This document shows positions 51,512 through 61,854 of a stretch of 64,000 nucleotides of DNA, in pieces. The translations under genes were made by a program, and so were the position numbers. The stretch spans positions 1 to 64,000 of the forward strand of contig NZ_MZGS01000016.1 in the NCBI RefSeq assembly GCF_003111625.1, in the 5' to 3' direction. Source of the stretch: Methanobrevibacter thaueri (GTDB taxonomy: Archaea; Methanobacteriota; Methanobacteria; Methanobacteriales; Methanobacteriaceae). Below the pieces are notes generated by a model. The model searched no databases and had not been told where the DNA came from. It worked only from the letters and a program-made list of their open reading frames with translations. Every line of letters begins with the position of its first letter. Position 1 is the first letter of the stretch.

Positions 51512-54295
51512 ATGAATATTGATGTTGAAAGCGAAGCAATGCTTGAAGAAAAATTCATAAATCAGCTATCTAAAATGGGATATGAATTTATCAAAATAAA
51601 AAATGAAGAAGAACTCAATGCAAACTTTAAAATACAATTAGAAAAATTAAATAAAAAAGAACTAAACGGAACCCCAATATCTGATGAAGAATTTGATAGA
51701 ATTTTAACCTATCTTGATTCTGGATCAATATTTGATAGAGCTGACAAACTACGAGATGAATACACCATTAAAAGAGATAACGCAATGTCAGTATCCATAA
51801 AATTCCTAAACCAAAAAGACTGGTGCAAAAACATCTTCCAAGTATCAAACCAAATAACAATGGTAGGATCCCATAAAAACCGATATGATGTAACAATATT
51901 AATAAATGGATTACCATTAATCCAAATAGAACTTAAAAGACGTTCAATGGACATCAAACAAGCTTTCAACCAAGTTAAAAGATACATGAAAACATCTTAT
52001 GACAGACTATTCAAATATATCCAAATATTTGTCATTAGTAATGGAAATGAAACCAAATATTTTGCTAATGGTCGTCCAAGTAAAATAAACTTCGGATACA
52101 CATTCTTCTGGAAAGACAAAGAAAACAACAATATCCACAACCTCCATAAATTCACTGAAGCATTCCTAGAAAAATGCAACATCGCCAAAATGATTTCCAA
52201 ATTCATGGTACTAAATGAATCAACAAAAGAACTAATGGTATTAAGAGCATACCAAAAATATGCAGTAGACGCAGTACTAAATCAAGCACTAGAAGTAAAA
52301 AAGAATGGATACATATGGCACACCACGGGAAGTGGAAAAACACTAACATCATTCAAAGTAAGCCAACTACTCGCAGAAGAAGAATCCATTTATAAAGTCA
52401 TTTTTGTTGTAGACAGGAGAGATTTAAACGACCAAACCAATAAAGAGTTCAACAAATTCTGTCCAAAGTGTGTAGGAACATCAGCACATACCGGAGCATT
52501 AGTTAAAAATCTTTTGAGTGATAAAAATAAACTCATTACAACCACTATCCAAAAGTTATCCATTGCTGTAAATAGGAAACACACAAGGAAAAAATTAGAA
52601 AAAATCAAAGACAAAAATATTATTTTAATATTCGACGAATGTCACAGAAGCCAATTCGGTAAAATGCACAATGATATAACAACCTTCTTTGAAAACACAT
52701 TATCATATGGATTTACAGGAACACCTATATTTGAAGCAAATGCTATGGGTACTAAAACCACCAAATCAATTTTCAAAGAAAGATTACATACTTACATGAT
52801 TAAAGATGCCATAGCTGACCAAAATGTACTTGGATTTTCAATTGACTATTATTCCACAATGAAAACAAAAGAAGGCATAATTGATGAAGAAGTAGCTGCA
52901 ATCAAAAAAACTGAAGTCTTAGCCCATCCAGATAGACTAAATATGATTGTAGACCATATTCTTGACAGTTATGATTATAAAACCAAAGACCGTGAATTCA
53001 ATGCAATATTTGCAGTATCCCAAAAATCAAAAGAAAACCCAACAGGATACATACACGACTATTACAAAATATTAAAACAAAAAAACAAAGAAAGAGGCAC
53101 GAATTTAAAAATTGCAACAATATTTACTTATGCACCAAATGAAAACTTTGATGAACAAGAAAAACATTCACAAGAACATTTAGACGACTATATTAAAGAA
53201 TATAATGAAACATTTGGAACAAACTTTGATTCAGACACAATGGGCGAATACCACAGAGATGTTTGTAAAAGAATGAAACACAGAGAAATAGACTTATTAC
53301 TTGTTGTTAATATGTTTTTAACAGGATTTGACAGTAAATTACTCAATACATTATATGTGGATAAAAATCTTGAATATCATACACTATTGCAGGCATTTTC
53401 AAGAACTAATAGAATATATAATGCACGTAAATCACAAGGAAACATTGTATGTTACAGACCAATCAAAGAATCAGTAGACAGAGCAATAGCATTATTTTCA
53501 AACAATGCACCAATAGAAGATATACTATTGCCACCCTACAAAGATCTTGTAAAAAGATTTAATGAAGAATTAAAAGTGCTACGTGATTTAGTTAAAACAG
53601 CACAAGAAGTATATGAACTTCAAAGTGAAAATGATAAAAAAGATTTTGTATTGGCCTTTAAGAAATTAATTAAAACAAAAAATAAATTAGATGTCTTTTC
53701 AGAATTCACATTTGATGATCTTGAAATGACCGAACAAGAATATGAAGATTATACTGGAGCATACCTAAATATCAAAGACACAATCCCTCCTGAAGAGGGT
53801 CCTGGTGCAGTATCAATCCTAAAAGACATAGATTTTGAATTAGAATTACTGACTAATGATAAAATCAATGTTGATTACATTTTAGGATTGATAGATGATA
53901 TGAAAGTGGGTTCCGACTTTGATAAAGGAAAAGAAAAGATTATTAAATTAATGGAACAATCAGTACATTTACGTAGTAAAATCAAACTTATAGAGAAATT
54001 TATTGATGTTGAATTGCAAGACATTAAAGAAAAAGGATTGGATGTGCCTGAAGAATTTGATAGATTTGTAAGAGATGAAAGAAGAGATGCAATATGTGAC
54101 TTAATTGAAGAAGAAGAACTAATAGAAGAAGTAACAAGAGAAATATTAAGTGAATATGAATTTACAGAAAAATTAGATGACACTTTAATCAAAAAAGCAT
54201 TTAAAGATAAAGAATTAAAATACAAAGACAAAAAGAATAAACTTAAAAAAGTAAAACAGGAAATTTTAGAAATATTTGATATATTTGATTTTTAA
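51512..54295 (+). CDS. hsdR: Type I restriction enzyme R subunit
   Basis: A 927-residue motor and nuclease subunit. The PD-(D/E)xK nuclease lies at about 100-145 (NRYDVTILINGLPLIQIELK). Helicase motifs: I HTTGSGKT near residue 270, II IFDECHR near 373, III GFTGTPIF near 400, and VI QAFSRTNRIYN near 630. The C-terminal 200 residues are charged and helical, the usual HsdM-contact region. It works with HsdM and HsdS to translocate and cut foreign DNA lacking the proper methylation. It is the first gene of hsdR-hsdM-hsdS and has no frameshift. Confidence 0.93.
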   Translation: MNIDVESEAMLEEKFINQLSKMGYEFIKIKNEEELNANFKIQLEKLNKKELNGTPISDEEFDRILTYLDSGSIFDRADKLRDEYTIKRDNAMSVSIKFLNQKDWCKNIFQVSNQITMVGSHKNRYDVTILINGLPLIQIELKRRSMDIKQAFNQVKRYMKTSYDRLFKYIQIFVISNGNETKYFANGRPSKINFGYTFFWKDKENNNIHNLHKFTEAFLEKCNIAKMISKFMVLNESTKELMVLRAYQKYAVDAVLNQALEVKKNGYIWHTTGSGKTLTSFKVSQLLAEEESIYKVIFVVDRRDLNDQTNKEFNKFCPKCVGTSAHTGALVKNLLSDKNKLITTTIQKLSIAVNRKHTRKKLEKIKDKNIILIFDECHRSQFGKMHNDITTFFENTLSYGFTGTPIFEANAMGTKTTKSIFKERLHTYMIKDAIADQNVLGFSIDYYSTMKTKEGIIDEEVAAIKKTEVLAHPDRLNMIVDHILDSYDYKTKDREFNAIFAVSQKSKENPTGYIHDYYKILKQKNKERGTNLKIATIFTYAPNENFDEQEKHSQEHLDDYIKEYNETFGTNFDSDTMGEYHRDVCKRMKHREIDLLLVVNMFLTGFDSKLLNTLYVDKNLEYHTLLQAFSRTNRIYNARKSQGNIVCYRPIKESVDRAIALFSNNAPIEDILLPPYKDLVKRFNEELKVLRDLVKTAQEVYELQSENDKKDFVLAFKKLIKTKNKLDVFSEFTFDDLEMTEQEYEDYTGAYLNIKDTIPPEEGPGAVSILKDIDFELELLTNDKINVDYILGLIDDMKVGSDFDKGKEKIIKLMEQSVHLRSKIKLIEKFIDVELQDIKEKGLDVPEEFDRFVRDERRDAICDLIEEEELIEEVTREILSEYEFTEKLDDTLIKKAFKDKELKYKDKKNKLKKVKQEILEIFDIFDF

Positions 54296-54315
54296 ATATA
54301 TAGGTGGAATTAATA

Positions 54316-55851
54316 ATGGCTACAAATTTGGAAACTAAATTGTTTGCAATTGCAGATGAATTAAGAGGAAATATGGACGCTAATGAATATAAAAACTATA
54401 TTTTAGGATTCATATTTTACAGATATCTCTCTGAAAAGCAAGAAAAATTCATAAATGAATTACTTGAAAAAGATGACCTCACTTTCAATGAAGCATGTGA
54501 AGATGAAGAGTTTAAAGCAGATTTAAAAGAAGATTGTATTGATACATTAGGATACTTTATAAGTCCAGAAAGCTTGTTTAGCTCAATGATAGCTAAATGT
54601 AAAGTTGGAGACACCATAAGAAATGATTTAAGATTAGCATTTAATGAAATCACCAACTCTTCACAAGGTACAGAAAGTGAAGATGACTTTGACAACTTGT
54701 TTGATGATGTCGATTTAGATTCACCAAGATTGGGTAAAAAAGACAAAGATAAAAATAAAATAATATCCAAAATATTGATATTACTAAATGATATTGATTT
54801 TGAATTAGATAATGATGAATCAGACATACTTGGAGATGCATATGAGTATCTGATAAGTCAATTTGCATCAGAAGCAGGTAAAAAAGCAGGAGAATTTTAT
54901 ACTCCTCAAGAGGTTTCAAAAATTCTTGCAAAAATAGTGACATTGGGAAAAGAAAAAATAAAAGATGTTTATGATCCAACATGTGGATCAGGATCATTAC
55001 TTTTAAGAATATCAAAAGAAGCAAGAGTAGCACATTATTATGGACAAGAATTAAATACCACCACCTTCAACCTAGCAAGAATGAACATGATTTTACATGG
55101 TGTTAAATATGACCAATTTGACATAAAACAAGGAGACACATTAGAAGATCCACAACACAAAGATATGAAATTCGATGCAGTAGTTGCCAATCCCCCATTT
55201 TCAGCAAAATGGAGTGCAGACAAATCATTCCTTGATGACAGTAGATTCAGTGCATATGGAAAACTAGCACCAAAATCCAAAGCAGACTACGCATTTGTAC
55301 AGCACATGATATATCAATTAAATGAAAGCGGAACAATGGGTATTGTATTGCCACATGGAGTATTATTTAGAGGAGCTGCAGAAGGAAAAATAAGACAATA
55401 CCTTGTTGGTGAAAAAAATTATCTTGATGCAGTTATAGGATTGCCATCAAACTTATTTTATGGAACAAACATACCAACATGCATATTAATATTTAAGAAA
55501 TGTCGTGAAGAAGACCAAGATATATTATTTATTGATGCAAGTAAAGACTTTGAAAAAGTTAAAAATCAAAATAAATTAAGATCAGAGGATATAGACAAAA
55601 TAATAAACACATATACATCAAGAGAAGAAATAGAAAAATATTCACATAAAGCAACACTAGATGAAATAGAAGAAAATGATTTCAACTTAAACATTCCACG
55701 TTATGTAGATACATTTGAAGAAGAAGAACCTATAGACCTTGATGAAGTAGTTGATGAACTAGAAAAGATTGAAGCAGAAATGGAAAAAGTCGATGCTGAA
55801 ATTAAAAAATATTGTGAAGAATTAGGTATTAGAGCACCAATAATCAAATGA
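54316..55851 (+). CDS. hsdM: Type I DNA methyltransferase M subunit
   Basis: A 511-residue adenine-N6 methyltransferase. The start is the second ATG (54316) with AGGTGG upstream. The N-terminal helical domain (about 1-165) precedes the S-adenosylmethionine motif VYDPTCGSGSLLL near residue 220 and the catalytic NPPFSAKW near 291. VLPHGVLFRGAAEGKIR and VIGLPSNLFYGTNIPT are typical of HsdM. The acidic C-terminal tail ends in a coiled coil (about 475-505). Eight-nt gap after hsdR and ten after itself. Confidence 0.94.
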   Translation: MATNLETKLFAIADELRGNMDANEYKNYILGFIFYRYLSEKQEKFINELLEKDDLTFNEACEDEEFKADLKEDCIDTLGYFISPESLFSSMIAKCKVGDTIRNDLRLAFNEITNSSQGTESEDDFDNLFDDVDLDSPRLGKKDKDKNKIISKILILLNDIDFELDNDESDILGDAYEYLISQFASEAGKKAGEFYTPQEVSKILAKIVTLGKEKIKDVYDPTCGSGSLLLRISKEARVAHYYGQELNTTTFNLARMNMILHGVKYDQFDIKQGDTLEDPQHKDMKFDAVVANPPFSAKWSADKSFLDDSRFSAYGKLAPKSKADYAFVQHMIYQLNESGTMGIVLPHGVLFRGAAEGKIRQYLVGEKNYLDAVIGLPSNLFYGTNIPTCILIFKKCREEDQDILFIDASKDFEKVKNQNKLRSEDIDKIINTYTSREEIEKYSHKATLDEIEENDFNLNIPRYVDTFEEEEPIDLDEVVDELEKIEAEMEKVDAEIKKYCEELGIRAPIIK

Positions 55852-55861
55852 GATGATACAA

Positions 55862-57040
55862 ATGAGTGAAGAAAAATTAGTACCTAAATTACGATTTAGC
55901 GGATTTGATGACGAATGGAAAAACTGTAAATTACAAGAAATTTGCAAAGTTCAAGACGGAACTCATACAACTCCAAATTATGTTGATGAGGGTGTTCCTT
56001 TTTATAGTGTTGAAACTATAACTAGTGATGCTCCACCCAAATTTATTGCTTATGAAGAACATGAAACCTTAATAAAAAGATGCAAACCTCAATTTGGAGA
56101 TATTCTTCTCACAAGAATAGGAACTCTTGCAAAATCCAAAGTCATTGATTGGAATAATGAATTTAGTATTTATGTTAGTTTAGCATTATTAAGTTCAATA
56201 AAGATTAATAATTACTATCTAAATCAATATATACAAACAGAAACATATCAAAAAGAATTTTTAAAAAGATCATTATTACTTGCAGTTCCTCAAAAGATTA
56301 ATTTAAAGGATTTGAATGAAACAATCGTCAAATTTCCATCAATTAAAGAACAAGAAAAAATTGCAAACTTTTTTTCTGCAATTGATAAAAAAATTGAGTT
56401 ATTGGATGAGAAGCGTAAATCATATTTGGATTTCAAGAGGTATTTGATGCAACAGATTTTCGCACAGAAATTAAGATTTGATGAAACTGAATCTTGGAAA
56501 ATTATGAAAATTGATTCATTAATATCAGAATATAAAGAAAAAGCAGGAAATAACAATTTTCCTGTATTGTCTTCAACATTATCTGGCATATATTTACAAT
56601 CGGATTATTTTGATAAAAATGTAAATAGTGAAGACACTACAGACTATAAAATTGTTCCTAAAGGTTATTTTACATACAGATCAATGAGTGATACTGGTGT
56701 ATTCAGATTTAATATTCAAAATATTGTAGAAAAAGGGATTATAAGTCCTGCATATCCTGTTTTTACAACAAATAATATTAATGATATATTTTTAGAACAA
56801 TATCTTAATAATAGTTCATTTATCAAAAGGCAAATATTAACATTAAAAGAAGGTGGAACAAGATACGCGTTGGGTTTAAATAAATTTAAAAAACTAAAAA
56901 TTGAAGTTCCATCTATTAATGAACAAAATGAAATTGCGTCATGTTTTGAAACAGTTAATAATAAAATTAATAATATTTATAAAGAACTTAATTTTGTAAA
57001 TGATTTTAAAAAAGGTTTACTCCAACAAATGTTTGTTTAA
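55862..57040 (+). CDS. hsdS: Type I restriction specificity subunit S
   Basis: A 392-residue protein with two target-recognition domains, each followed by a coiled-coil spacer: TRD1 about 8-150, spacer around PSIKEQEKIANFFSAIDKKI; TRD2 about 205-345, spacer around PSINEQNEIASCFETVNNKI. The two halves give the two parts of a split recognition site, which cannot be read from sequence. I choose the ATG at 55862 (MSEEKLVPKLRFSGF) with GAGATGAT upstream; one at 55853 is possible. Confidence 0.92.
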   Translation: MSEEKLVPKLRFSGFDDEWKNCKLQEICKVQDGTHTTPNYVDEGVPFYSVETITSDAPPKFIAYEEHETLIKRCKPQFGDILLTRIGTLAKSKVIDWNNEFSIYVSLALLSSIKINNYYLNQYIQTETYQKEFLKRSLLLAVPQKINLKDLNETIVKFPSIKEQEKIANFFSAIDKKIELLDEKRKSYLDFKRYLMQQIFAQKLRFDETESWKIMKIDSLISEYKEKAGNNNFPVLSSTLSGIYLQSDYFDKNVNSEDTTDYKIVPKGYFTYRSMSDTGVFRFNIQNIVEKGIISPAYPVFTTNNINDIFLEQYLNNSSFIKRQILTLKEGGTRYALGLNKFKKLKIEVPSINEQNEIASCFETVNNKINNIYKELNFVNDFKKGLLQQMFV

Positions 57041-57049
57041 GTGAATAAA

Positions 57050-57298
57050 TTAAAGTTTATTCACTATTTCTTCACCTTTATCAGTTAATCTGTACAATCT
57101 TCCTTTACGTACAGAATCATCTAAAACTTCAATTAAATCTTTACTTTTCAATTCACTTAATACTTTGCTCACGTGATTAGTTTTGATATCGCTGCGCTCA
57201 GCTATTTCTTTCGGCATCAATACATTATCTTCCAATGCTTTTAATACATTCTGCCTGTAACTGGATCTTCTCACAAAATCCAATGTTTCGTCATCCAT
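57050..57298 (-). CDS. Winged-helix regulator A
   Basis: An 82-residue protein (MDDETLDFVRRSSYRQNVLK). PKEIAERSDIKTNHVSKVLSELKSKDLI is a helix-turn-helix and VRKGRLYRLTDKGEEI the wing, as in MarR/ArsR-type proteins. Its ATG overlaps the end of regulator B by 8 nt. It closely resembles the protein at 62559-62843. It converges on hsdS with 9 bp between stops. Confidence 0.83.
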   Translation of the reverse strand: MDDETLDFVRRSSYRQNVLKALEDNVLMPKEIAERSDIKTNHVSKVLSELKSKDLIEVLDDSVRKGRLYRLTDKGEEIVNKL

Positions 57299-57572
57299 GC
57301 AAATCCCCCATTTTTCTTGTTTCCAAACCCGTTATAATCTTTTTCCCATCTTCATTAATTGAATAAACTATGTTTCTTTTTCCTTCGCCGCTAATTAAAT
57401 TATTGTCACGTAATTGTTTCAGCACAACTGACACCCTTGACTGAATAATACCTGTTTCTTCAGCAATTTGTTTTGAGGTTTTATCGCCAGCAAGTAGTGA
57501 TTTTAGTGCATCTTGTCGTGTTTTTGATCTAGCGACAAAGCCAAGCAAGTTATAAATATTGGAATTTTCCAT
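57291..57572 (-). CDS. Winged-helix regulator B
   Basis: A 93-residue protein starting MENSNIYNLLGFVARSKTRQ; an ATG seven codons upstream is possible. The DNA-binding block is TSKQIAEETGIIQSRVSVVL, then a wing (GEGKRNIVYSINEDGKKI). Translationally coupled to regulator A. The targets may be the restriction operon or the adhesin gene on either side. Confidence 0.82.
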   Translation of the reverse strand: MENSNIYNLLGFVARSKTRQDALKSLLAGDKTSKQIAEETGIIQSRVSVVLKQLRDNNLISGEGKRNIVYSINEDGKKIITGLETRKMGDLHG

Positions 57573-57769
57573 TAAATAATACTTAATTAACAAGATTATA
57601 TAATCTTATCTACATGACATTGCAGAAGTAAGTTGAATCGCAATGGCCTAATGATTTATTAAAAAGAATGATTAAGAAAATGACATTGAAAGTTGTGAAG
57701 TATTATAAATATTAAGTGTTGAGTTGAGAATAATGATAGTTGTGTTGATAGTAAAAAAAATAAAAAAAG
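57573..57769. other. AT-rich gap with promoter of the regulator pair
   Basis: This holds the regulator B promoter at its left and the T-rich tail of the adhesin gene at its right. No gene or clear repeat is seen. Confidence 0.4.
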
Positions 57770-57795
57770 AAAGTAAGTGCCGAAGCAATTACTTT
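57751..57795 (-). terminator. UUCG-capped terminator of the third adhesin gene
   Basis: On the reverse strand AAAGTAA and TGC pair with GCA and TTACTTT (57795-57770) around a TTCG tetraloop (57784-57781). The stop codon lies in the left arm. T-runs of 7 and 8 follow (to 57751). Confidence 0.68.
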
Positions 57796-60700
57796 TTAAC
57801 TTTCACAGTTACCTTTTTGGTCACTTTTCCGTACGTAGCAGTATATGTTACCTTTTTACCTTTTTTGAGTTTCTTAAGAACTGCTTTTTTAACAGTAATC
57901 TTAGCTACACCTTTGGCATTGGTTTTAGCCTTGTAAGTTTTCTTATTAAACTTGAATTTAATAATTTTTCCTTTAACTGCTTTACTATTAACTTTTAAAG
58001 TGGCCCGGATAACTAATTTCTTGGCAGATCTCTTAACAGTTACTTTTTTAAGTGTTAATGTTGTTTTAGCTACTGACTTAGATGGAGTTGTTTGTTTTTT
58101 AATAGTTACACTTCCAGTTTTTGTAAATGGAGAATATTTGCTATTACCAGAATAAGTTATAGAATACTTATAAACTCCATTAGCTAAATCTGGAATTTTG
58201 ACATTAGCCACCCCTCCAACAACATTGAAATTATAATTCTTGCCACCAATATTTAAAGTTATAGTTCCTGTAGCATCACTTGGCAATTTTATACTTACTG
58301 AACTTCCCGGAGAACTAGGGAATGTTGGTATGTTTATGTCTTTTTCAGGAATGTCATAAGTGTATTTTCCATCAGGAGTTGTGACAAATATTTTATTTAC
58401 TTTAATTTCATCAGTTAAAGTATTGATTGAAGTAATATCATAAATTCCAATGTTTAAATTTAATTTTAAACTTGCCATACCTTCCTCATCAGTAGTAACA
58501 ACTTTCTCTTCATTATTGAATCTAAATAATATTGGGGTGTTAACTAATTTTTCGGCATTTTTGTCTAAAAACAAAGCTTTAAATTCATAATCAGTATTAC
58601 AGATGATGGTGATATTTTCAGCTTGAATACTTGTAAAAATTAATAAATTATGATAAGCTTTCTCACTAACAACAGGATTAATAATAGTGATATTATAACT
58701 TCCAAGTCCTAAATGTTTTGGCAATATTGCAATTCCATTAGCATCTGTACGTGCAGAATAGTCATCACCATCAATATTGAAGATTACATATTTATAAGTT
58801 AATACATTGCCATACTCATCATAGAACTTAACCTTGAATTCATCACCACTACCATAAAGTATAGGCATTTCTGAAAACTCAATTGGATATACTTTATACA
58901 CCATGAAAGATGTTGAATATTCTTTATTAGCATAATAAACATTATCAATATATTTGACTTTAACATCATGTTTACCTAACGAAGGTTTGGATATGGTATA
59001 ACTATCTCCTTCATCAATGGTAGTTTCATAAACACCATCGACATAAATCTCAAATTCCCCAAATGAACCACTAACTAATGGAGTTAAAACAACATTTCTA
59101 CCATACAGACAGTTATCTATGTTTAAATTAATATCCTGTGATTTAAGAATTACAATAACCGGTTCATTAATGATGTTGAAAGATTCATATTTAGAATCAC
59201 CTTCATAATTAACAGATATATATTTCACACCACTTTTTAAATAAGTTGTAGTGAATGTAAAAAAACCATTAACCAATTTACCTTGGTAATTTCCACCATT
59301 GAAATTTACACTAATATTTCCAGTTGCATCCTCATTTAATACAAGAGTAATATTTGATGTTATTCCAGATTCAATTGTATAAAAATATCTGGTTGGATCA
59401 ATTCTACTTACAAATACAGAATCAGTGAAGGTACTTGAATTATATATGTTATCTCCTAAATAAACTAAAGTAATATTACTATAAGGTCCACTAAGATTAT
59501 TTAAAGTGTATGTGGAACCAACTGGCATTGTAGTTATATACTTACCATTAACATATACTTTTATTTGGCCAGTAGCTCCCTCAACCACATAAGGAGCTAA
59601 AACAAATTCATCACCCCAGTCAATACAATCTGGTTCAAAAGTAAGATTTGCAGGCAAACCAAATACTGAAAAATTGGAACTGAATGATTTTGTAGCATAC
59701 ATATTATCTCCAGAATATGTGGCATTTAGAACATAGTTTCCACGAGGTAAATTAGGGATTAATAAGTTAATAGATTCACCTTTACCAATGAGATTAATTT
59801 GAGAATTAAAGACTGATTCATTTAATTCATTATAGATATCTACATTAATTATACCATCATAACTTTCATGAAAATCAATTGTAACATTTAAAAGTTCGAA
59901 TATTATAGTATTATTTACATTTACATTTAAATTAGAACTATATTTGTTAGGGATATATAAGAATCTATTATAATTAGTTTTTTCTCCATTAAATGTGAAA
60001 TGGGCATCGGAATAACCATAATTGGAATTATAATAATTTGGATATTTACTTTTAAAGTAAATTGCATCCCCATATGTTGCAACATTATTGTTATGAAAAT
60101 CAACATAATATAACATATTTATTGAATTAACATATATCGCACCACCATAAGTAGCAGCATTATTATAAAAATCAGCTCCTATGAATTTATATGCACTAGA
60201 TATATAAATGCCTCCACCATATTTAGCATGATTACTATCAAAAATTAAATAATCATAAATAGATACATGATTTCCATTAACGTATGCCCCACCACCTGAA
60301 ACAGAAGCAGTATTACTAATGAAAGTAGTATTTCTAAGTGTTCCATAATCTGAATCGTTAGGACAATTTAGATTTAGTCCCCCACCATAATCAGCGCGAT
60401 TATTTGTAAAATTCGAATCATAAATAGATGCTGCATTTTGAGAATATACCGCACCTCCACGATATGCTACATTATTATCAAATCTTGAATTTGAAATAAA
60501 GAATACACTTTCAACAACTGAACAAATTGCGCCTCCAGATTTATTTGCAGCATTATTTAAAAAAGTACAATTTTCTATAGTGCCCCAAGTACCCGTCCAG
60601 TAAATGGCTCCCCCATTTTCTGAACTATAACCATTTTTAAAAATAATGTTCTTTAAAGTAACATCTTGTGAAGTAACTTTAAATATCCTACTTAATTGAC

Positions 60701-61079
60701 TTCCATCAATACTATGGCCTTGACCATCAATAGTAAAACCTCTTGTTTTAATTGTAATACCATTTTTATAAGTCGAATCTTTAGCGGAATTATATTTATA
60801 ATCTTTATCTAATACTAACTCCGTTCCTGTAATTTGTCCAGCCAAATCTGTAAAAGTTCCTGGTGTCGCACTTAATTCATCTTCTTCTGTTGCAGCAACA
60901 TCATCTAATTGCTCTTCAACCGTAAAAATATTATTATTTTCATCATCTATTTCAATTAAATCTATATTTTGATTTTCATTTGCTCTCATAGTTTCATTTA
61001 CATCAACTGCTACCACACTAGCAATGCTGAACAAACAAACCAGTAAACAAATGAATATAAAACTCTTTTTGTATCTCAT
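57789..61079 (-). CDS. Adhesin-like surface protein
   Basis: A 1,096-residue secreted protein. Signal peptide MRYKKSFIFICLLVCLFSIA ending at AVA-type site VVAVD. Residues about 90-370 are beta-helix rungs (for example NNAANKSGGAICSV, NNVAYRGGAVYS). Residues about 370-1000 are Ig-like domains of the Big/invasin type (GDNMYATKSFSSNFSVFG and similar). The last 90 residues are Lys- and Thr-rich with two small Ig-like repeats. GGGAG gives the ribosome-binding site. No protease domain. Likely cell-surface adhesion. Confidence 0.9.
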   Translation of the reverse strand: MRYKKSFIFICLLVCLFSIASVVAVDVNETMRANENQNIDLIEIDDENNNIFTVEEQLDDVAATEEDELSATPGTFTDLAGQITGTELVLDKDYKYNSAKDSTYKNGITIKTRGFTIDGQGHSIDGSQLSRIFKVTSQDVTLKNIIFKNGYSSENGGAIYWTGTWGTIENCTFLNNAANKSGGAICSVVESVFFISNSRFDNNVAYRGGAVYSQNAASIYDSNFTNNRADYGGGLNLNCPNDSDYGTLRNTTFISNTASVSGGGAYVNGNHVSIYDYLIFDSNHAKYGGGIYISSAYKFIGADFYNNAATYGGAIYVNSINMLYYVDFHNNNVATYGDAIYFKSKYPNYYNSNYGYSDAHFTFNGEKTNYNRFLYIPNKYSSNLNVNVNNTIIFELLNVTIDFHESYDGIINVDIYNELNESVFNSQINLIGKGESINLLIPNLPRGNYVLNATYSGDNMYATKSFSSNFSVFGLPANLTFEPDCIDWGDEFVLAPYVVEGATGQIKVYVNGKYITTMPVGSTYTLNNLSGPYSNITLVYLGDNIYNSSTFTDSVFVSRIDPTRYFYTIESGITSNITLVLNEDATGNISVNFNGGNYQGKLVNGFFTFTTTYLKSGVKYISVNYEGDSKYESFNIINEPVIVILKSQDINLNIDNCLYGRNVVLTPLVSGSFGEFEIYVDGVYETTIDEGDSYTISKPSLGKHDVKVKYIDNVYYANKEYSTSFMVYKVYPIEFSEMPILYGSGDEFKVKFYDEYGNVLTYKYVIFNIDGDDYSARTDANGIAILPKHLGLGSYNITIINPVVSEKAYHNLLIFTSIQAENITIICNTDYEFKALFLDKNAEKLVNTPILFRFNNEEKVVTTDEEGMASLKLNLNIGIYDITSINTLTDEIKVNKIFVTTPDGKYTYDIPEKDINIPTFPSSPGSSVSIKLPSDATGTITLNIGGKNYNFNVVGGVANVKIPDLANGVYKYSITYSGNSKYSPFTKTGSVTIKKQTTPSKSVAKTTLTLKKVTVKRSAKKLVIRATLKVNSKAVKGKIIKFKFNKKTYKAKTNAKGVAKITVKKAVLKKLKKGKKVTYTATYGKVTKKVTVKVKK

Positions 61080-61298
61080 AGTATTGCTCCCAATTTTTTA
61101 TTAATTAGTATATATTTATGTTTAACTTGTATATTTAATAGTTTCCAAAAGAGTAAACATCAAAATACTGAAAGAAACACATTATAATTAGGATACTTGA
61201 TGATAAAACTTATATAATTATGAATCAATACTGCAAGTAAAAAATAGTATCATATAAAAGTCCATATAATCAACATGTTACTGTACATGCACAAACTA
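61080..61298. other. AT-rich gap upstream of the third adhesin gene
   Basis: Contains the adhesin promoter and no visible gene. Confidence 0.35.
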
Positions 61299-61338
61299 AA
61301 AAAAAAGAAGAAATAAATGTAGACAAAATATCTACATT
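61299..61338 (-). terminator. Hairpin and U-tract terminator of the small secreted protein gene
   Basis: AATGTAGA (61316-61323) and TCTACATT (61331-61338) form a perfect 8-bp stem, followed on the reverse strand by a T-rich tract with nine T. Confidence 0.65.
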
Positions 61339-61372
61339 ACTTTAAAATATTTTTACAAGTTTTAATTAATAA

Positions 61373-61849
61373 CTACATCCTGTTTCTTAGCAATTTTGTA
61401 TCCGTATCTATATGTCCAACTACTACACCATCTTGAGTTGTTGTATCAACTACAACATCTGCTTTAATATGATATGAATCAGTATTACGATTAATGTTGC
61501 CTATATTTGTATATTTAAAAAATAATTCATATTGATAATCCTTTAATAAAGAATTAGCTTGATCTAATACAATATTATCTGCATCACTATTATGATAAGC
61601 AAGATTTACCGTATCCCACTTATATGTTTGATCAGGATATTTAATTTCAACATTTTTTAAATATACATCATTAACGTGATCTATATCTGTGGTAGGGACC
61701 AAAACAATAGTAAATTTATCAAATTGTGGAAATTGTTCCAAACCAACTTCTTTAACATTCACATCATCTCCAAACCAACCAGCACTTACGCTTGCTACAG
61801 ATAGTGAAGCAACAAGTGCAATAATTAATATTATAACTATTTTGCGCAT
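61373..61849 (-). CDS. Small secreted protein of unknown function
   Basis: A 158-residue protein with a clear signal peptide (MRKIVIILIIALVASLSVAS, cleavage after VSA). The start is at 61849 with GGAGA upstream; this lies just past the overlapping end of the zinc-ribbon gene. The mature part is acidic and beta-rich (KFTIVLVPTTDIDHVNDVYL). No family recognised. Co-transcribed with the zinc-ribbon membrane protein before it. Confidence 0.65.
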   Translation of the reverse strand: MRKIVIILIIALVASLSVASVSAGWFGDDVNVKEVGLEQFPQFDKFTIVLVPTTDIDHVNDVYLKNVEIKYPDQTYKWDTVNLAYHNSDADNIVLDQANSLLKDYQYELFFKYTNIGNINRNTDSYHIKADVVVDTTTQDGVVVGHIDTDTKLLRNRM

Positions 61850-61854
61850 GTTTA

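Noticed and set aside
51709-55280. Reverse-strand ORFs within hsdR and hsdM
   Set aside because: Shadows of clear restriction genes; composition is low-complexity.
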